From Bacillota bacterium (GTDB lineage Bacteria > Bacillota > Clostridia > Peptostreptococcales > Anaerovoracaceae), in NCBI GenBank assembly GCA_017557505.1, contig JAFYYP010000023.1, positions 1 to 62,217 on the forward strand: a stretch of 62,217 nucleotides of DNA, in the 5' to 3' direction. Shown in pieces: positions 58,809 to 62,217 of the stretch. The position numbers were made by a program, and so were the translations under genes. The notes beneath the pieces are model-generated. The model did not search any database and had not been told where the DNA came from. It was given only the letters and a program-made list of their open reading frames with translations. Within the stretch, counting starts at the first letter, position 1. Each line of letters opens with the position of its first letter.

Positions 58809-59788
58809 TGGAAAACTACAGTTTTAAGAGTTCTGACAAGCAAAGCACCATCCAGTATTATATCTGGAGACCCGAAGCGGCAGAATATAAGGAAAAGCCT
58901 GTCGCGATCCTGCAGATCATCCACGGCATGAGCGAATACGTCGGCCGTTACGGCGGTTTCGCGCAGTGGCTGGCGGACCAGGGCATCCTCGTCGTCGGCG
59001 ACGACCACATCGGTCACGGCACGAGCGCGGATCCCAAGGATTACGGCTATTTCGGCCACACCGACGGCTGGAAGCATCTCGTGGACGACGAAGAGAAGCT
59101 GCGCAATCTGATGCGCGAGCAGTTCCCGGATACGCCTTACGTCATCCTGGGCCACAGCATGGGTTCGTTCATCCTGCGTGCCTGGCTGGCCATGTACGCG
59201 AAGGCTGCGGACGTGGACGGCTGCATCGTCATGGGCACGTGCGGCACGAACAAGGCGCTCGGCGCGGGCGCAGGGCTCACGAGCCTCCTGCTCGGCATCA
59301 AGGGCGAAAAGAAGACGAGCAACCTGATCACCGGCCTTGCGATGGGTCCGTACGCGAAGCCGTTCGCGGCGGAAAAGAGTCCGGTCGCCTGGCTTTCCCG
59401 CGACAAGGAACTGTACCGCGCTTACGAAAAGGACCCGATGTGCGGCTTCCCGTTCACGCTGGGCGGCTACCTGGATCTGTTCGCGCTCATCCGCTACATC
59501 ACGGCGGACAGCTGGTACGGGAAGGTGCCCAAGGATCAGACTCTGCTGATCACGTCCGGCGCCTGCGACCCCGTGGGCGACATGGGCAAGGGACCCGCGG
59601 AGACCTACGAAAAGCTGCAGGCAGCCGGCTGCACGGACGTCAACCTGCTGCTGTACGAAGACATGCGCCACGAGATCCTGAACGAGATCGGAAAAGAAAA
59701 GGTCTGGGAAGACATGCGCGACTTCATTCTCGACATGGCGGAAGAACACGGTCTGCCGGCGGAGCAGAGAGGCCTCCCCGAGGAGTAG
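58808..59788 (+). CDS. Alpha/beta hydrolase, monoacylglycerol lipase/lysophospholipase-like
   Basis: This 326-residue serine hydrolase of the Hydrolase_4 group has IIHGMSEYVGRYGGFAQWL near 37-55, DHIGHG near 66, the nucleophile Ser117 in GHSMGS, a C-terminal GACDPVGDMG with the acid residue near 255, and a late His in MRHEILNE near 290. Relatives release fatty acids from lysophospholipids or monoglycerides. There is no signal peptide. The ATG overlaps the pncB stop (TGATG). Confidence 0.85.
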   Translation: MENYSFKSSDKQSTIQYYIWRPEAAEYKEKPVAILQIIHGMSEYVGRYGGFAQWLADQGILVVGDDHIGHGTSADPKDYGYFGHTDGWKHLVDDEEKLRNLMREQFPDTPYVILGHSMGSFILRAWLAMYAKAADVDGCIVMGTCGTNKALGAGAGLTSLLLGIKGEKKTSNLITGLAMGPYAKPFAAEKSPVAWLSRDKELYRAYEKDPMCGFPFTLGGYLDLFALIRYITADSWYGKVPKDQTLLITSGACDPVGDMGKGPAETYEKLQAAGCTDVNLLLYEDMRHEILNEIGKEKVWEDMRDFILDMAEEHGLPAEQRGLPEE

Positions 59789-59791
59789 TCC

Positions 59792-60454
59792 ATGGTCCAT
59801 ATCGGCAATTCGTGGGACGAAAAACTGAAAGACGAATTCACGAAGGACTATTACCTGCAGCTGCGCGAATTCCTGAAAACAGAGTATTCGACGCGGGTCA
59901 TCTATCCGGACATGCACGACATCTTCAACGCTCTGAAGGCGACGGCCTACGAAGACGTGAAGATCGTCATTCTCGGGCAGGATCCGTATCATGAACCCGG
60001 GCAGGCGCACGGCATGTGCTTTTCGGTCAAGCCCGGCGTGCCGGTGCCCCCGTCCCTGCAGAACATGTATAAGGAGATCGCCGCGGAGTATCCCGGCTGG
60101 CCCATCCCCGAAGACGGCTATCTGCAGAAGTGGGCAGAGCAGGGCGTGCTGCTGCTGAACGCGGTGCTCACCGTGCGTGCGCACGCTGCGAATTCGCATA
60201 AAGGCAAGGGCTGGGAGATCCTGACGGACAGGGTCATCGAACTGCTGAACGAAAGGGAAGACCCCGTCATTTTCCTGCTGTGGGGCCGCAATGCGAGAGA
60301 TAAGGCTGCTCTTATCACGAACCCGCAGCATACCTGCCTGCAGGCGGCGCACCCGAGCCCGCTGTCGGCATATAACGGATTCTTCGGCTGCGGTCATTTC
60401 CGGCAGGCGAACGACCTGCTGCGGCAGGCCGGTAAGACGCCTATTCGCTGGTAA
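59792..60454 (+). CDS. ung: Uracil-DNA glycosylase (family 1)
   Basis: Ung removes uracil from DNA. The 220-residue protein has all key motifs: [18 protein letters not shown] near 60-77 (catalytic Asp in GQDPYH), [22 protein letters not shown] (partly) near 120, and the DNA-insertion loop [13 protein letters not shown] near 190. GAGGAG precedes the ATG, three bases after the hydrolase. The terminator that would serve it lies inside the next reading frame. Confidence 0.96.
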   Translation: MVHIGNSWDEKLKDEFTKDYYLQLREFLKTEYSTRVIYPDMHDIFNALKATAYEDVKIVILGQDPYHEPGQAHGMCFSVKPGVPVPPSLQNMYKEIAAEYPGWPIPEDGYLQKWAEQGVLLLNAVLTVRAHAANSHKGKGWEILTDRVIELLNEREDPVIFLLWGRNARDKAALITNPQHTCLQAAHPSPLSAYNGFFGCGHFRQANDLLRQAGKTPIRW

Positions 60455-60465
60455 GGAGATAACAT

Positions 60466-62217
60466 ATGCTGCGTTTTGAACGGAAATACAAAACGAAAAG
60501 CATGCAAAGGCACGTTTTAGCGTGCCTTTTTTGCTTGTTTTTGATCGTTTCGGCGGCAGCGCCGGCTTTCGCGATCAGCTACACGACCGACAGCTACCAC
60601 ACGACGCTGGACGTGCAGGAGAATTCTTCGATGCACGTGACGGAGACCATAAAGGTCAACTTCCTGACGGAGGCCCACGGTATCTACCGCGATATCTGGA
60701 CGCTCGACAAGTGCTGGTTCGTCAAGGACGGCGAACTGGTCGAAACGGATATGCTGTACAAGCTGAAGCATTTCAAATGCGAGGGCGAGGAGATCAAGAA
60801 ATCGACCGAGACGGACTACGTTTCCATCCGCATCGGCTCTGCCGACGTCACGTATACAGGTCCGCACACGTACAAGCTGGAATATGACGTCATTATGTAC
60901 GCGGACAGCCTCGACTACATGGATCAGCTGTACTGGAACATCATGCCCATGTACTGGCAGACGGACGTAGAGGATTTCTCCTTTACTATCAATATGCCCA
61001 AAGCGTTCGATGGGAGCGAAGTCGAGATCATCGCGGGAGCCATCGCATCAGGCGATACGTCGCGGGCGGTCTATACGGTGACAGGCAATACGGTCGAGGG
61101 TCATATGACTGGGCCCATCGAATCCGGCGAAGGCGTGACCGCGCGCATCAAACTGCCGCAGGGCTACTGGAAGGGCGCCAAGAGCGATGCGCCGTGGATC
61201 TACGGCCTCATGGCGGCCATCGGCGCCGGTACGTTCGCGGTCATCTCCCTGTTCCTGCGCTACGGCAGAGATCCTCGTCCTGTCAAAACCGTGGAATTCT
61301 ACCCGCCGGACGGCATGTCTTCAGCGGAAGTCGGCTATCTGTACGATAAAAAACTGCAGAAAAAGGACATGGTCTCGCTCGTGATGTGGTTCGCGAGCCA
61401 GGGCTGGCTGAAGATCCGCGCGGTCGAGAACGAAGATGCGAAGACGCGCGGCAAGGACCCGTACAAGATCACGCTGTACAAGCTGCAGGACGTGCCCGAC
61501 GGCGCGCCGACGTACCAGAAGACGTTCTTTGACGGCATCTTTAAGGGCGGAGACAAGGTGCATCTCGAAAGCATGCCCAGCTCGTTCGGCACGGCCTATA
61601 TGGAGGCCGAAGAAGAATTGCAGGACTACTTTACCGGCGATAAGGACTTCATCGATCCGGAAAGCGAGACCGCAAAGCGCACGGGCTGTCTGATCGGCCT
61701 CGTACTCTTCCTCGTGACCGTCTTCAGTTTCGGCCTGTTCAAGATCACGGATAGCCTGGCTGACAGCCTGGGCGGGGAGTTCTTGCTCTGCGCACTCGTC
61801 ATCTTCCTCTGCGTTAAGTTCATGCTGCGGCCGTCCGATTACCGCGTCGACAGGATGGGCAAGCTCAAAGGATTCCGCTCGTTCATCAAGAAGGCGGAGC
61901 TGGACCGCATCGAAAAACTCGTCGAGGACGACCCTGACTATTTCTATAAGATCCTGCCGTATGCCTACGTGTTCGGCTTGACGGACCGTTGGGCGAGGAA
62001 CTTCGAAGTGCTCGGCATCGAGGCGCCCGGATGGTTCGAGGGTTCGACTGGCTATTTCTATTCGCCCCAGACGTTCTGCAATGACTTCAACAGGTCTGTG
62101 TCCGAAGGGATCAGCCATGCGATGCCGAAGACGACCTCTTCCAGTTTCTCCGGCAGCGGGGGCGGCTGGTCTTCGGGCGGCGGAGGCGGTTCTTCCGGCG
62201 GCGGCTTCTCCGGAGGC
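60466..62217 (+). CDS. DUF2207 family membrane protein, cut by the right edge of the window
   Basis: The frame is open to the last base, so the 3' end is missing; 584 codons are present. A basic N-terminus and a hydrophobic segment (about 17-36) form a signal peptide or anchor. An extracytoplasmic beta domain with the DUF2207 pattern follows (SYTTDSYHTTLDVQENSS, GIYRDI), then a membrane helix near 243-262, a cytoplasmic region, two more helices near 405-450, and a Ser/Gly-rich tail. AAGGAGAT sits six bases before the ATG. The role of the family is unknown; it is placed at the cell surface. A terminator-like hairpin lies within the signal-peptide codons. Confidence 0.85.
   Translation, partial: MLRFERKYKTKSMQRHVLACLFCLFLIVSAAAPAFAISYTTDSYHTTLDVQENSSMHVTETIKVNFLTEAHGIYRDIWTLDKCWFVKDGELVETDMLYKLKHFKCEGEEIKKSTETDYVSIRIGSADVTYTGPHTYKLEYDVIMYADSLDYMDQLYWNIMPMYWQTDVEDFSFTINMPKAFDGSEVEIIAGAIASGDTSRAVYTVTGNTVEGHMTGPIESGEGVTARIKLPQGYWKGAKSDAPWIYGLMAAIGAGTFAVISLFLRYGRDPRPVKTVEFYPPDGMSSAEVGYLYDKKLQKKDMVSLVMWFASQGWLKIRAVENEDAKTRGKDPYKITLYKLQDVPDGAPTYQKTFFDGIFKGGDKVHLESMPSSFGTAYMEAEEELQDYFTGDKDFIDPESETAKRTGCLIGLVLFLVTVFSFGLFKITDSLADSLGGEFLLCALVIFLCVKFMLRPSDYRVDRMGKLKGFRSFIKKAELDRIEKLVEDDPDYFYKILPYAYVFGLTDRWARNFEVLGIEAPGWFEGSTGYFYSPQTFCNDFNRSVSEGISHAMPKTTSSSFSGSGGGWSSGGGGGSSGGGFSGG
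60506..60532 (+). terminator. Terminator-like hairpin inside the 5' coding region of the DUF2207 gene
   Basis: AAAGGCACG pairs with CGTGCCTTT across TTTTAG, followed by further T. It has the form of a rho-independent terminator for ung but lies 40 bases inside the next coding sequence. Confidence 0.7.

Overview
The window is a gene-dense stretch of about 62 kb with high G+C coding sequence. It looks like the chromosome of an obligately anaerobic member of the Bacillota, class Clostridia. The support is indirect: Firmicutes-type gene order (spoVG-prs-pth-mfd ... mazG-hup-rqcP, and murB-PHP-rapZ ... whiA), ECF vitamin transport, butyrate kinase, BKACE/Kce amino-acid fermentation, rubrerythrin plus desulfoferrodoxin, and strong Shine-Dalgarno sequences at most starts. 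I cannot name a genus. Most genes lie on the + strand. There is no rRNA, CRISPR array, transposase or integrase in the window.

Layout. 1-5.2 kb: an Fe-S/FAD oxidoreductase (probably cut by the left edge), a 62-residue protein, and a complete ECF transporter (S, fused double ATPase, T). 5.2-6.6 kb: a structured repeat, then two membrane proteins on the - strand. 6.7-11.5 kb: a LuxC-type acyl-CoA reductase, a TIR / transmembrane / beta-propeller protein, and an asparaginase. 11.5-12.84 kb: an AT-rich micro-island of two unrecognised genes. It is bounded by a 14-bp direct repeat of the 3' end of tRNA-Ser(GGA), with the intact tRNA at its right edge. 12.9-17.9 kb: TSCPD protein, phosphoribosyltransferase, a kinase-like/MobA fusion, butyrate kinase, cysteine desulfidase family protein, nitroreductase. 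17.9-23.9 kb: GH25 lysozyme lipoprotein, PspC protein, two tandem GPH-family transporters, an aminotransferase. 24-33.2 kb: a Fic-like pseudoenzyme, murB, PHP, rapZ, then a second copy of the structured repeat, a BKACE enzyme and an amino-acid ABC transporter. whiA, a DMT transporter and a YgjP-type metallopeptidase follow. 33.2-36.3 kb: a flavin/oxygen-defence group. 36.4-44.1 kb: rarA behind a LexA-like box, tRNA-Glu divergent from gltX, thrC, murC, spoVG, prs. 44.2-51.9 kb: pth, mfd, thrH, a lipid/polysaccharide flippase, mazG, hup, rqcP. 51.9-62.2 kb: uvrB, an SGNH hydrolase, uvrA, nicotinate phosphoribosyltransferase, a lysophospholipase-like hydrolase, ung, and a DUF2207 protein cut by the right edge.

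How the parts work together. DNA repair is heavily represented (mfd, uvrB, uvrA, ung, rarA). Cell-wall synthesis (murB, murC, a flippase) and translation quality control (pth, rqcP, gltX) are scattered among it. Metabolism points to amino-acid and acid fermentation (Kce, butyrate kinase, cysteine desulfidase, asparaginase) and to threonine synthesis from homoserine phosphate (thrH with thrC).

The most interesting observations are four. First, two copies of a repeat whose hairpin arms differ in sequence but stay complementary while the enclosed blocks are conserved. Second, the tRNA-Ser micro-island, which displaced the tRNA from its apparent original terminator. Third, a predicted membrane receptor with a cytoplasmic TIR domain and an external propeller. 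Fourth, a recurring layout in which a terminator is followed at once by an extended -10 promoter and a start codon with no ribosome binding site, suggesting leaderless mRNAs.
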